Origin: Flavitalea sp966112615
GTDB taxonomy: Bacteria > Bacteroidota > Bacteroidia > Chitinophagales > Chitinophagaceae
Direction: 5' to 3'
Assembly: GCA_966112615.1 (NCBI GenBank)
Contig: CBHWDO010000005.1
Location: 124,001-188,000, forward strand
DNA length: 64,000 nt
Shown: piece after piece, positions 15,853 through 24,443 of the stretch
Numbering within the stretch: the stretch's first letter is position 1
Layout: each line of letters starts with the position of its first letter
Made by a program: the position numbers and the translations under genes
Notes under the pieces: model-generated
Seen by the model: the letters and a program-made list of their open reading frames with translations, nothing else
What the model was told of the DNA's origin: nothing
Database searches by the model: none

Positions 15853-18800
15853 TTACCTAAACTCTACTGATACGATCCTGATCTTTTTCGATTCTTTCGC
15901 ATCAACAGGTTTAATGACTAAATACAGGTTGTGCATTTTACCATCTGTTACTGGCTGAATACCTGCATTAATAGTGATGAGTTTATTACTAACCGACTTA
16001 TCTGCAGGAAGCCTGAACTGTCCAAGCTGGGTACCATTCTCACTATCCAGGTATAAAGTACCTGTATAACCAAATTCAAGTGATTCTTCAACCCAAACGC
16101 TTGTCATTACAGAGCTTACTCCGGTTAGGTCAATTGAATCAACATGCACAGAACCTTCCGTTATTGCTGCAGGGTCTTTGAACATTTTGACATTGCTGCC
16201 AAGTACAACACTTCCAAAACCGGTTTGAGGCTTGATATTATTGCCACCTTTATCTGTATAAGTAGCAGATATCACCAGTACACCATCTTTCTTCGCCGGC
16301 TTGTTTAAAGTTGCAGGAACTGTTCCTTTTGCAGGAAGTGATGCAGCTTTATTTTGTTCACCTGCAAGGCTTCTGACATAAGTAACGATCATTCTTGCAT
16401 CAGACCTGCTAAGAGTTGGATGGGCAGGCATCGCCACTTCTCCCCAAACGCCACTGCCTCCTCGAATGATCTTGTTGATCAGTTGATCAGTAGCATTATT
16501 ATCCCCTGCATATTTCTTTGCCACATCAGTGTAGGATGGGCCTATTGATTTTTCAGCAACCTTATGGCATGATTTACAATCCAAGGATTCCATCAGGTTT
16601 TTACCGGTCATCGCTTCTGATAACACCTGGTGACCCACTGTGGCTGCGCGGTCAGATCCTTCCTGGTAATCGGCAGATACAAACAGGTTTGCCGGAACAA
16701 GTGCTGTTCCATCTTCCTTATCGTTCACAGAAACCTCATATGCTACAGTTTTTCCAGGAAGATAGAAAGACTGGTTTCCAAGGATCCTTACATTCACTTC
16801 TGGAGCCTGGTTACCGGCATACACCAGCACAGAATTTGATTTTGCAGAAAGTTTTTCTTCATCCAAAACTTCTACTGAAATATTATAATCTCCAGCCTGG
16901 TTAAATGTATGTTCCAGTTTTGGTTCTTTGGTCTCCTTAACTTCTTTACCCAGAGTCCATTTGTAGGTCAATGGTTTTTTCTCGGGATCTTTTGCTTCAA
17001 CGCTCAGGGATACTTTCAATGGCAATGCACCGGAGGTTTTGTCAACAGTAAGATTGCCCACTTTCGGAGCCCTGTTTCCAGCATTGTATTCTATCCTGAA
17101 CAAACCAGCATCCGGGTTCTTGCTGAACCATCCGCTTCCGTATTCCAATACATAGATCTTTCCATCAGGACCCATTTCCATGTCGATCGGGTTATGAAAC
17201 TTAATCGAAGACCATACCGGCTCTAATTTATTCAGGCTGCCATCTTCATTCATGTGAACGATCTTCACCCAACCACGGATCCAGTCATACACAAATAATT
17301 TCTTATCAAAATAATCAGGAAGTCTTGTTTCTTTTGGATACATGTCTGCATAGAAAACCGGTCCAGCCATGGCATTTCTTCCACCGGTTCCTACCTGTGG
17401 GAAATCCACCGATTTGCTGTAGGGATACCAGATATAAGCAGGTTGAGCAGGAGGGAGGTTTTGAATCCCTGTATTATTTTTCGAAGTATTCACAGGCTTG
17501 TTCTTGTCATAGAATTCACCAGTGGTACCTGTTGCATAATCATATTGACGATAGGCATAATTATCACCTACAAAGAATGGCCATCCATAATATCCGGCTT
17601 TGGCCGCACGATTGATCTCGTCATACCCACGAGGACCACGGGTGTCCATTGAATCATTTGGCGCATCCGGACCTACTTCGCCCCAATACAGTGTTCCTGT
17701 TTTCTTATCAACAGAGATCCTGTAAGGATTCCTGTTTCCCATCACAAAAATTTCAGGTCTTGTTTTATCAGTTCCTTTTGCAAAAAGGTTTCCATCTGGG
17801 ATGGTATAGGATCCATCTTCATTGATCCTGATACGAAGGATCTTACCACGCAGATCATTTGGATTGCTGGATGTTCTTCCTGCATCGTATTGCTCAAATC
17901 CAGGGCGCCTGTCGTTTGGACCATAACCATGGTTTTGATATGGCGTATTAGGCTGATCAAAAGGAGTAGAGTTATCGCCTGTTGAAAGAAACAGGGTTCT
18001 ATCAGGACCAAAAGCAATTGAACCACCGGTATGGCAGCAGATCTCTCTTTGAGAATAAAACTGCAACACTACTTTTTCTGAAGCCATATCAAGTGAATCA
18101 TTTTTGAAAACGAACCTTGATAACCTGTTTACAGAGGTATCGATTGGACTATAAAAAATATACACGAAGTTGTTCTTTGCATAATCAGGATCTGCCTGGA
18201 TACCCAGCAAACCTTCTTCAGCATTGACTCCTGGAGTATTGGTCTTCCAGTATACATTTAAAAATCCAGCCTGCTTGATGCTTGAATCCTGCTTTTTAAA
18301 TAGCATCAGTTCGCCACGACGTTGAGCGATCAGTACATCAAAATTTGGAAGGATGGTCATTTCAGTTGGTTCAAACAATGTTCCTTCGGTAAGGGTAGTC
18401 TTGCTGAACCGGTCTTCGTCAGGAGGGAACTGAGTACGTGCACTGGAATAATCCAGTTTCTTATTCTTTCCTATAGCATACTGAATACCTCCAAGTACGT
18501 GTTTGAGGTAATTTTCATCGTGGAAAGATTCTTCCACGTGGCCCAGTTCAGTGTAGAAAGAACGGCCTCCGTCGAAGTCATGATACCATGCCATTGGATG
18601 CGTTTCGCCATTGGTTCCACCCTGGTAGGATTTTTCGTCAATGGTCAGCAGGATCTTGATATCAGGATTAAGTTTTTTGAAATTATACCATTCATCCTTG
18701 CGTTTCCATTCTGAAGGAAGGTGTTTGGTAGCAGGGTTATCTTTATCGATCACGCGCAGCACTGCATCCTGTGGAGCAGGGTGACCGTTAAAGTATCCAC

Positions 18801-19191
18801 CAACCAGGCGGCCATACCAGCCCCAGTCGTATTCAGTATCTGTGGCCGCATGAATTCCTACGAATCCGCCGCCAGCCTGGATATAGCGCTCAAAAGCAGC
18901 TTCCTGGTAGTTGTCGAGGACGTTTCCGGTTGTATTTAAAAACATTACAGCAGAGTAATTCTGAAGGCTGTCTTCATTAAAATAGGAAGCATCAGAAGTA
19001 GTATCAGCAATGATTTTATTATCAGCACAAAGCTTCATGAATGCAGCAGTGGCCATTGGTATGTTCGAATGGACAAAATCTGCGGTTTTATTGAAGATCA
19101 GGATCCTGGGTGGGCCGGATCTTTTGTTACAGGAAGCCAAAAGGGAAATAGAGAAAATCGAAAGCAGCAGGATTTTCGTTAGTTTCGTCAT
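15853..19191 (-). CDS. Large lipoprotein: ThuA, PQQ-type sugar dehydrogenase, PKD, cytochrome c and CBM-like domains
   Basis: 1112 residues with a lipobox (LLASC, Cys 21). A ThuA-like domain covers about 28-240 (VGIHAATDTEYDWGWYGRLV). A six-bladed propeller of the glucose/sorbosone dehydrogenase type covers about 265-690 (ICCHTGGSIAFGPDRTLFLS, LRGKILRIRINEDGSY, MEMGPDGKIYVLEYGSGWF). A PKD-like domain follows near 715-790 (YKWTLGKEVKE). A c-type haem site CKSCH at about residue 872 has an axial Met candidate in VAMPAHPTL. The last ~125 residues resemble a CBM6-like beta-sandwich. Such fusions are frequent in Bacteroidota; a role in extracytoplasmic sugar oxidation with direct electron transfer to the fused cytochrome is plausible. 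It is convergent with the CPBP gene with no gap. Confidence 0.88.
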   Translation of the reverse strand: MTKLTKILLLSIFSISLLASCNKRSGPPRILIFNKTADFVHSNIPMATAAFMKLCADNKIIADTTSDASYFNEDSLQNYSAVMFLNTTGNVLDNYQEAAFERYIQAGGGFVGIHAATDTEYDWGWYGRLVGGYFNGHPAPQDAVLRVIDKDNPATKHLPSEWKRKDEWYNFKKLNPDIKILLTIDEKSYQGGTNGETHPMAWYHDFDGGRSFYTELGHVEESFHDENYLKHVLGGIQYAIGKNKKLDYSSARTQFPPDEDRFSKTTLTEGTLFEPTEMTILPNFDVLIAQRRGELMLFKKQDSSIKQAGFLNVYWKTNTPGVNAEEGLLGIQADPDYAKNNFVYIFYSPIDTSVNRLSRFVFKNDSLDMASEKVVLQFYSQREICCHTGGSIAFGPDRTLFLSTGDNSTPFDQPNTPYQNHGYGPNDRRPGFEQYDAGRTSSNPNDLRGKILRIRINEDGSYTIPDGNLFAKGTDKTRPEIFVMGNRNPYRISVDKKTGTLYWGEVGPDAPNDSMDTRGPRGYDEINRAAKAGYYGWPFFVGDNYAYRQYDYATGTTGEFYDKNKPVNTSKNNTGIQNLPPAQPAYIWYPYSKSVDFPQVGTGGRNAMAGPVFYADMYPKETRLPDYFDKKLFVYDWIRGWVKIVHMNEDGSLNKLEPVWSSIKFHNPIDMEMGPDGKIYVLEYGSGWFSKNPDAGLFRIEYNAGNRAPKVGNLTVDKTSGALPLKVSLSVEAKDPEKKPLTYKWTLGKEVKETKEPKLEHTFNQAGDYNISVEVLDEEKLSAKSNSVLVYAGNQAPEVNVRILGNQSFYLPGKTVAYEVSVNDKEDGTALVPANLFVSADYQEGSDRAATVGHQVLSEAMTGKNLMESLDCKSCHKVAEKSIGPSYTDVAKKYAGDNNATDQLINKIIRGGSGVWGEVAMPAHPTLSRSDARMIVTYVRSLAGEQNKAASLPAKGTVPATLNKPAKKDGVLVISATYTDKGGNNIKPQTGFGSVVLGSNVKMFKDPAAITEGSVHVDSIDLTGVSSVMTSVWVEESLEFGYTGTLYLDSENGTQLGQFRLPADKSVSNKLITINAGIQPVTDGKMHNLYLVIKPVDAKESKKIRIVSVEFR

Positions 19192-19271
19192 GGTAAAATG
19201 GGATAAAGCCTAAAGATATTTGAATTGATGGAGAAAATTCACCATAGTTCTTAAAATTTCCCCTCATTCTT

Positions 19272-19302
19272 TTTGCCGGTTGGATCTAACTCCTTAATTT
19301 TG
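19272..19302 (+). promoter_or_regulatory. Promoter for rpmI-rplT (TTTG - 19 bp - TAATTTTG)
   Basis: TTTG at 19272-19275 and TAATTTTG at 19295-19302 match both Bacteroidota promoter elements at normal spacing. Transcription would start near 19309 and leave a leader of about 90 nt before rpmI, long for this phylum. This gives rpmI-rplT their own promoter. Confidence 0.7.
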
Positions 19303-19308
19303 CGACCC

Positions 19309-19397
19309 ATTTCAGGGAAACCTGATTGCCCGTAAGGCCCCATAAGAGTTCTGCCTGTGCAGAGCCGCCAGCAGGGTGTAAAAGCAAAAAACTAAAA
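19309..19397 (+). promoter_or_regulatory. Candidate structured leader of rpmI-rplT
   Basis: GC-rich 5' untranslated region containing possible hairpins such as CTGC-CTGT-GCAG (around 19351-19362) and GCC-CGTAA-GGC (around 19328-19338), ending in an A-rich stretch before the ATG. In other phyla L20 represses this operon by binding a leader that mimics 23S rRNA; whether this leader does so is not shown by the sequence. Confidence 0.3.
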
Positions 19398-19595
19398 ATG
19401 CCAAAGGTAAAAACCAATTCCAGTGCGAAGAAGAGGTTCAAAGTAACCGGTACTGGAAAGATCACGCATCAGAAGTCTTTCAAACGTCACATTCTTACCA
19501 AAAAATCCAAGAAACGTAAGCGCGCTCTGAACAAGGATGGTGTGGTTCACGCCTCACAAGTAGATTTCGTTAAACGCCTTCTGAGACTGAAATAG
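19398..19595 (+). CDS. rpmI: 50S ribosomal protein L35
   Basis: 65-residue, very basic ribosomal protein. It starts MPKVKTNSSAKKRFKVTGTG and contains the typical HQKSFKRHILTKKSKKRKR; full length for the family. The frame is open further upstream to a TTG at 19326, but that part is not L35-like. rplT follows after 48 bp. Normally it lies directly behind infC; here it is about 6.1 kb away from it. Confidence 0.97.
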   Translation: MPKVKTNSSAKKRFKVTGTGKITHQKSFKRHILTKKSKKRKRALNKDGVVHASQVDFVKRLLRLK

Positions 19596-19643
19596 TCATC
19601 CCTCAAAAGGAATTTTAAAACAACAATTTAAACTTATTCAGAT

Positions 19644-19988
19644 ATGCCACGTTCAGTAAACGCCGTTGCTTCAAGAGCACGCAGAAAAAGGGTCCTGAAA
19701 GCCGCTAAAGGTTTTTATGGTAAGCGTAAAAATGTATACACCGTTGCGAAAAACGTAATGGAGAAGGGTCTTACTTACAAATATGTAGGACGTAAATTAA
19801 AGAAGAGAGAATACCGTTCACTCTGGATCGCACGTATCAATGCTGCGGTAAGGGAAGAAGGTCTGACCTATTCAACTTTTATCAACCTGTTGAATAAAAA
19901 AGGTATCACACTGGATCGCAAAGTACTTGCTGATCTGGCAATGAACGAGCCTGAAACATTCAAGGGTCTGGTTGCTCAGGTTAAATAA
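19644..19988 (+). CDS. rplT: 50S ribosomal protein L20
   Basis: 114 residues, full length. The family signature is clear: MPRSVNAVASRARRKRVLKA, then AKGFYGKRKNVYTVAK, YKYVGRKLKKREYRSLWIAR and INAAVREEGLTYSTFI. It binds 23S rRNA early in 50S assembly. Co-transcribed with rpmI; a good terminator lies 25 bp behind its stop. Confidence 0.98.
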   Translation: MPRSVNAVASRARRKRVLKAAKGFYGKRKNVYTVAKNVMEKGLTYKYVGRKLKKREYRSLWIARINAAVREEGLTYSTFINLLNKKGITLDRKVLADLAMNEPETFKGLVAQVK

Positions 19989-20013
19989 TGATAACCAGTA
20001 AACAACGATATAG

Positions 20014-20046
20014 CCGGGTGTGAAAATTTCACATCCGGTTTTTTAT
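20014..20046 (+). terminator. Rho-independent terminator after rplT
   Basis: CCGGGTGTGAAA (20014-20025) pairs with TTTCACATCCGG (20027-20038), with one G-T pair, followed by a T run. Confidence 0.88.
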
Positions 20047-20065
20047 TTTTATCTGTTCAAAAAAT

Positions 20066-20073
20066 TACTTTTG
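20066..20073 (+). promoter_or_regulatory. Putative -7 element (TACTTTTG)
   Basis: Exact TAnnTTTG match 76 bp before the arginine decarboxylase ATG and just behind the rplT terminator. Confidence 0.5.
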
Positions 20074-20149
20074 TACTCGCTTTTAAAGCACGGTTTGTAT
20101 TTGTTCTATCCACAATTTAAATTTTAAAGCTATCAGCACGAACCGATTC

Positions 20150-21553
20150 ATGAACAACTCATATGCCGACCTGGTGAAACAAACATTCAATTTCCCCCAG
20201 GAAGGATTTGAGACCAAAGATGGAAATCTTTATTTCAATGACCTCAACCTAATGGCCCTCATTGAAAAGTATGGTACGCCGATGAAGCTTACCTATCTGC
20301 CCAAGATAGGAATGCAGATCAGGAAAGCCAAACAGATGTTCGCAAACGCTTTTAAAAAGCATAGGTACGAAGGACAGTACAACTACTGTTATTGTACCAA
20401 AAGCTCCCACTTCTCTTTTGTAGTGGAAGAAGCGCTTAAGCATGAGATCCACCTGGAAACATCTTATGCTTACGATATTGAGATCATCAAGAAATTGTAC
20501 GAGAAGAGGAAGATCAACAAGGAAACCTTTATCATTTGTAACGGATATAAACAGCGTTCCTATACATCGCGTATTGCCAACCTGTTGAATACCGGCTTCA
20601 AGAACGTGATCCCTGTTCTGGATAATGCAGAAGAACTTAATTCCTATAAGCGATCGGTAAAGGTTCCATTTAAACTTGGAATTCGTGTCGCTGCCGAGGA
20701 GGAGCCAACATTTCCTTTCTATACATCCAGGCTAGGAATGAGGGCTCGTGATATCCTTGAGTTTTATGTTGATAAGATCGAAGGAAATGAAGACAAGTTT
20801 CAACTTAAAATGCTTCATATCTTTCTGAACAAGGGTATTAAGGATGATATTTATTACTGGAGTGAATTGAACAAGATCATTAACCTGTATTGCCAGCTGA
20901 AGAAGATCTGTCCTGAACTGGATTCCATTAATATAGGTGGCGGTTTCCCGATCAAGCACTCACTTGGATTTGAATATGATTACCAGTTCATGATCAACGA
21001 GATCGTTGGTAACATTAAGAAAGCCTGCAAAAAGAATAAGGTTCCCATGCCAAATATCTTCACTGAATTTGGAAGCTATACAGTGGGAGAGAGCATGGCC
21101 CATATTTACAGTGTGATCGGACAAAAGATGCAGAACGATCGGGAGTGCTGGTATATGATCGACTCATCGTTCATCACAACTTTACCTGATACATGGGGTA
21201 TAGGTGAGAAATTTCTCTTACTGCCGGTGAATAAATGGAACGAGGAATACCAGCGGGTTGTGCTTGGTGGTATCACCTGTGACAGCCATGACTATTATGA
21301 TTCGGAAGAACATGTCAATGAAGTGTTCCTTCCAAAAGTTACGGATGACAAGGAGAAGTTATTCCTCGGATTTTTCCATACTGGTGCCTACCAGGACCAA
21401 ATCAGTGGATATGGTGGAATCAAACACTGCCTGATTCCTTCTCCAAAACATATCATTGTAGAAAAGGATAAGAATGGTAAACTGGTTGACTGGGTATATG
21501 CGAAAGAACAGTCGGCACAGAGTATGCTAAAGATCCTTGGATACATTAAATAA
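20150..21553 (+). CDS. speA: Arginine decarboxylase (short Bacteroidota type, PLP-dependent)
   Basis: 467 residues, fold-type III PLP decarboxylase (alanine-racemase-like barrel, ODC/DapDC/ADC group). The PLP lysine lies in YNYCYCTKSSHFSFVVEEAL; the phosphate-binding glycine loop is SINIGGGFPIKHSLG, and FTEFGSYTVGESMAH plus the late GAYQDQISGYGG complete the site. Bacteroidota carry this ~465-residue form, annotated as arginine decarboxylase (arginine to agmatine + CO2, start of polyamine synthesis), instead of the ~650-residue E. coli SpeA. Substrate choice between arginine and other basic amino acids cannot be proven here. It is monocistronic, with its own promoter and terminator. Confidence 0.82.
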   Translation: MNNSYADLVKQTFNFPQEGFETKDGNLYFNDLNLMALIEKYGTPMKLTYLPKIGMQIRKAKQMFANAFKKHRYEGQYNYCYCTKSSHFSFVVEEALKHEIHLETSYAYDIEIIKKLYEKRKINKETFIICNGYKQRSYTSRIANLLNTGFKNVIPVLDNAEELNSYKRSVKVPFKLGIRVAAEEEPTFPFYTSRLGMRARDILEFYVDKIEGNEDKFQLKMLHIFLNKGIKDDIYYWSELNKIINLYCQLKKICPELDSINIGGGFPIKHSLGFEYDYQFMINEIVGNIKKACKKNKVPMPNIFTEFGSYTVGESMAHIYSVIGQKMQNDRECWYMIDSSFITTLPDTWGIGEKFLLLPVNKWNEEYQRVVLGGITCDSHDYYDSEEHVNEVFLPKVTDDKEKLFLGFFHTGAYQDQISGYGGIKHCLIPSPKHIIVEKDKNGKLVDWVYAKEQSAQSMLKILGYIK

Positions 21554-21558
21554 TAAGA

Positions 21559-21587
21559 AACCCCGGAAATCTCCGGGGTTCTTTTTT
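21559..21587 (+). terminator. Rho-independent terminator after the arginine decarboxylase
   Basis: AACCCCGGA (21559-21567), loop AATC, TCCGGGGTT (21572-21580), then CTTTTTT. It sits between convergent genes. Confidence 0.92.
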
Positions 21588-21602
21588 AAGGTTGACCACC
21601 TA

Positions 21603-21854
21603 TTAATGATGTTTCTTGTGTTTTTTCTTACCGTAATATACTACTTTTTTCTGTTGACCGGGAGCATGTGATCTTGCTGAACGATCTCCATAGATCTTTT
21701 TAGCCTGCCCTGGGGGCATATGCCCTCCGCGATTAACAATGATGACTTTTTTAGTGTGATGCGGGTGCCTTGAGTTTCTTGAGCTTCGGCATGAAGTTGC
21801 TACCGCAACGAGTAAAAGCAGGACTACCGCTTGTGTAATAATTCTCCAATTCAT
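21603..21854 (-). CDS. Small His/Lys-rich lipoprotein
   Basis: 83 residues from the ATG at 21852-21854: MNWRIITQAVVLLLLVAVAT then SC, a lipobox-like signal (VATSC). The mature part is short, very basic and rich in His, Gly and Arg, with HMPPGQAKKIYGDRSARSHA and a C-terminal KKHKKHH tail. Small proteins with this PPGQAKKxYG pattern recur in Chitinophagaceae; some databases label them quinol oxidase subunit 4, a name nothing here supports. The His-rich tail could bind metal. It is divergent from the 21914 gene, 59 bp apart. Confidence 0.65.
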   Translation of the reverse strand: MNWRIITQAVVLLLLVAVATSCRSSRNSRHPHHTKKVIIVNRGGHMPPGQAKKIYGDRSARSHAPGQQKKVVYYGKKKHKKHH

Positions 21855-21913
21855 AAGGACGATTTTAATTTTAGTGCGCAATTCTCTTGCCCAAATTTGT
21901 TAAAAACAACCAT

Positions 21914-22372
21914 ATGAAAAAGTTTTTTTTATTATGCGGATTCGTTGGATTAGTACATTTTAATTTGAAAGCCCAGTCAACAGAGGATTCTGTGAAAGCA
22001 ACGGTGAATAGATTATTTGAAGGAATGAAAACTTCCAATGCAGATATGATCCGCTCCTGTTTCAGTGACAGCGCAGTTTTGCAAACGATTGCGAAGAACA
22101 AGGAAGGAAATACTGTAATTAGAAACGAATCAGTTGAAGCTTTTGCTCAGTCCATATCACAATTAAAAGCAGGTGCTGCCGACGAACGGATAAGTTTTGA
22201 AACTGTAAAAATTGATGGACCATTGGCCATTGCCTGGACTCCCTATAAATTTTACTTCGATGGGAAATTCTCTCACTGCGGAGTAAATTCATTCCAGTTG
22301 GTAAGGTTTAAAAATGAATGGAAGATCCAGTATTTGATTGACACGAGGAGGAGGGTGGGATGCGGGGAGTAA
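21914..22372 (+). CDS. Secreted NTF2-like (SnoaL/DUF4440-type) protein
   Basis: 152 residues from the ATG at 21914 (MKKFFLLCGFVGLVHFNLKA signal peptide). The mature part is one cone-shaped NTF2-like domain: an N-terminal helix (VKATVNRLFEGMKTSNADMI), a central sheet (ISFETVKIDGPLAIAWTPYK) and a final strand (NSFQLVRFKNEWKIQYLIDT). The family includes enzymes and ligand-binding proteins; no catalytic residues can be assigned, so the role is unknown. It is convergent with the next gene. Confidence 0.7.
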   Translation: MKKFFLLCGFVGLVHFNLKAQSTEDSVKATVNRLFEGMKTSNADMIRSCFSDSAVLQTIAKNKEGNTVIRNESVEAFAQSISQLKAGAADERISFETVKIDGPLAIAWTPYKFYFDGKFSHCGVNSFQLVRFKNEWKIQYLIDTRRRVGCGE

Positions 22373-22428
22373 GAAGAGAAGAAGTGGGAAAGGTGCCCTT
22401 ATTCTTCACTTCTCCACTTCGCCTCTCA

Positions 22429-23721
22429 TCACTTCTTAATCCTGTACTTCTTCATTACTTTCGGACTATTGAAATACTGGTTTAATTCTTCCTCTGTCAT
22501 GTTATTTGCGAATTCGAGAGGAATATCAATAAGTTGAATCTGGGTCTGTTTGAGTTCTTCCTTGAGCTTAGCAGTTTTGCGGGCAATATCAGGATCTCTT
22601 TCTCCCACCAGGTTATTGTCCTGTACCATATATTCCAATCTCTTGATGGATGACCTTACCATAGATGCCTGGTTCTGATCGAATACTTTTGCCGGAGCTA
22701 CTGCTTCCTTGATAGGAACAAGGGAAACACCCACACTCGGAAGGATCTTACCCGTATTCTGGGTTGATTTATTTTCAGAATATGCGAGTATAGAACCTGT
22801 TAATGCGGTGGTTGAACCTGTAATATCAAAACCAGTCCTGGTTCCCCTGGTCTTCTTCACATTTTTATCCAGTTGAATGAAGGTATATTTCAACTGCATA
22901 ATATAGGTCTGAACATTCCTGGTAATCAGGTTATGCTCCTGGACAGCAAGAGGATAGTTGAGTGCATTTCGAACGGTGATCCTAACAATAGCCGTATCGC
23001 GCGCCATAAAACGGGTGGTACCAATAAAATAAAGTACCAGGTTCTTAACCTTTCCTGTATCAGTTTCTTTTACAAAATCAAAAGGTGCAAACCAGGTGAA
23101 ATCATCATTACAGCTATTTACCTGGGTAAATCCTTTCATCGGCATATTGCTGAAAAAAGTGATGTATTCAATAGGAAAGCTTCCGTTTTCGCACTGCACT
23201 TTAAAACTTACCGTATCACCTTCATCAATGACCATCGAATTGCTTACAGTTGGCTTAACCCTCGACGGAATGATATCGGTGCTGTAAAATGTAATAGAAA
23301 AAGTAGTGTCAACACGATCTTTTGGATCATTCAGGTTTTGAACTCCCACCTGTACCTTGTATTCAGTATCATACTTTAACCTGCCGGATAGAAAATAGGA
23401 CTTTTCAGCTTTGAAAGTAAGGGTACCATTGTCTTTATTGATCCTTAACCCAACCGGGGAATTACGGAGGTACCAGTAATAATTATTTATATCCTTATTG
23501 ATCTCCAATTGGTAGCTTAGTGAGGAATCCACATGGAGGGTAAAATAGGGGTTGAGATTTTTAATCCTGAGTACGGTATCCACAGGAGCAATTACAGTAT
23601 CCCTGAATACAGGAATGGTATCGCTTGTACTATGTTGCTGAGCGCCGGAACGCAAAGAAGCAAGTAGCAAAACAATTACCAGGCAATGAGTTATTTGCAG
23701 GGTTTTGACCAAACTTTTCAT
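22429..23721 (-). CDS. Hypothetical secreted protein with Ig-like/cadherin-like repeats
   Basis: 430 residues from the ATG at 23719-23721 (MKSLVKTLQITHCLVIVLLL, cleavage near GAQQ). The N-terminal half reads like one or two putative-Ig/cadherin-type beta domains (LSYQLEINKDINNYYWYLRN, VGLRINKDNGTLTFKAEKSY, DTEYKVQVGVQNLNDPKDRV), as in proteins that follow what-you-read-is-domain-end motifs in Bacteroidota. The C-terminal half is more helical and ends FNSPKVMKKYRIKK with a very basic tail. I do not recognise a named family; a periplasmic or surface structural role is possible. Monocistronic. Confidence 0.65.
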   Translation of the reverse strand: MKSLVKTLQITHCLVIVLLLASLRSGAQQHSTSDTIPVFRDTVIAPVDTVLRIKNLNPYFTLHVDSSLSYQLEINKDINNYYWYLRNSPVGLRINKDNGTLTFKAEKSYFLSGRLKYDTEYKVQVGVQNLNDPKDRVDTTFSITFYSTDIIPSRVKPTVSNSMVIDEGDTVSFKVQCENGSFPIEYITFFSNMPMKGFTQVNSCNDDFTWFAPFDFVKETDTGKVKNLVLYFIGTTRFMARDTAIVRITVRNALNYPLAVQEHNLITRNVQTYIMQLKYTFIQLDKNVKKTRGTRTGFDITGSTTALTGSILAYSENKSTQNTGKILPSVGVSLVPIKEAVAPAKVFDQNQASMVRSSIKRLEYMVQDNNLVGERDPDIARKTAKLKEELKQTQIQLIDIPLEFANNMTEEELNQYFNSPKVMKKYRIKK

Positions 23722-23749
23722 GGAGCCCGAAGTTAAGTACTTCAACAAT

Positions 23750-23779
23750 AAAAAACCCATTACATGGAAATGTAATGGG
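23750..23779 (-). terminator. Rho-independent terminator of the Hsp20 gene
   Basis: CCCATTACAT (23756-23765), loop GGAA, ATGTAATGGG (23770-23779). Read on the minus strand the stem is followed by six T, so it ends Hsp20 transcription; it lies 29 bp upstream of the next minus-strand gene's ATG. Confidence 0.88.
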
Positions 23780-23821
23780 CATTTTTAACCAAATAACCGC
23801 GTACGAAAACAATCTTAAACC

Positions 23822-24241
23822 TTACAAAACCGCAATCTGCTTTACAGTTTCCTTAACTTCCTCTTTCTTTGGAAGCCATAATTTTAATACGCCATTCTCA
23901 TATTTAGCTTCAATTGCCTGGCTGTTGATCTGTTCGTCGAGTGAAAAAGTTCTTTTGAAAGACTGGTAGCTGAATTCACGTCTCAGTACCTTTATATCTT
24001 CCTGCTTTGTTTCTTCCTTTTTCTCATAACTGATGGTGAGAAGGTTTTTTTCAACTGCAATATGAAAGTCTTCCTTGTTTCTGCCAGGAGCATTCATTTC
24101 TAGTGAATACCCATCTTTGGATTCAAAAACATTTGTTGCAGGATGGTGTAATTGATTAGACCTGTTTTCCCATGTTGGATTGAAGAATGAATCCAGGATT
24201 GCAGGAAAATAATTTGCGGGTTTCATTGTCAGAAGTGCCAT
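23822..24241 (-). CDS. Small heat-shock protein, Hsp20/alpha-crystallin family
   Basis: 139 residues. ATP-independent holdase that keeps unfolding proteins soluble. The alpha-crystallin domain begins near NVFESKDGYSLEMNAPGRNK, continues through VEKNLLTISYEKKEE and FKRTFSLDEQINSQAIEAKY, and closes with the family signature ENGVLKLWLPKKEE. The C-terminal extension ends KQIAVL, with the I-x-V/L oligomerisation motif. It has its own terminator; the 200-bp gap upstream separates it from the divergent bacilliredoxin gene and contains its promoter, though I could not pick out a convincing heat-shock element. Confidence 0.93.
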   Translation of the reverse strand: MALLTMKPANYFPAILDSFFNPTWENRSNQLHHPATNVFESKDGYSLEMNAPGRNKEDFHIAVEKNLLTISYEKKEETKQEDIKVLRREFSYQSFKRTFSLDEQINSQAIEAKYENGVLKLWLPKKEEVKETVKQIAVL

Positions 24242-24412
24242 AATTATGATTTTTTAGATTTTTAAATGTTTGGTATAGGTTGATCAATTGATGTTCCAAT
24301 CGATACTTTTCAGAAAATCAGGCAGTAATGCGGTATAAAGCCAGACATAATAACAGTCTATAAAGAGTCTACCTGACAGAAAGACCATTTTTTATGAAAA
24401 AACATTTTTCGT

Positions 24413-24420
24413 TAGCTTTG
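24413..24420 (+). promoter_or_regulatory. Putative -7 element (TAGCTTTG)
   Basis: Exact TAnnTTTG match 23 bp before the bacilliredoxin-family ATG. The rest of the 24242-24443 gap is AT-rich with no other recognisable feature. Confidence 0.5.
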
Positions 24421-24443
24421 CTATTCAAATAAAAGACTGTAAT

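Noticed and set aside
22373..22437. Repeated AGAAGTG/CACTTCT motifs between convergent genes as a terminator or repeat array
   Set aside because: Arms are only 7-8 bp, spacing is irregular, no T run follows, and one copy lies in the coding region.
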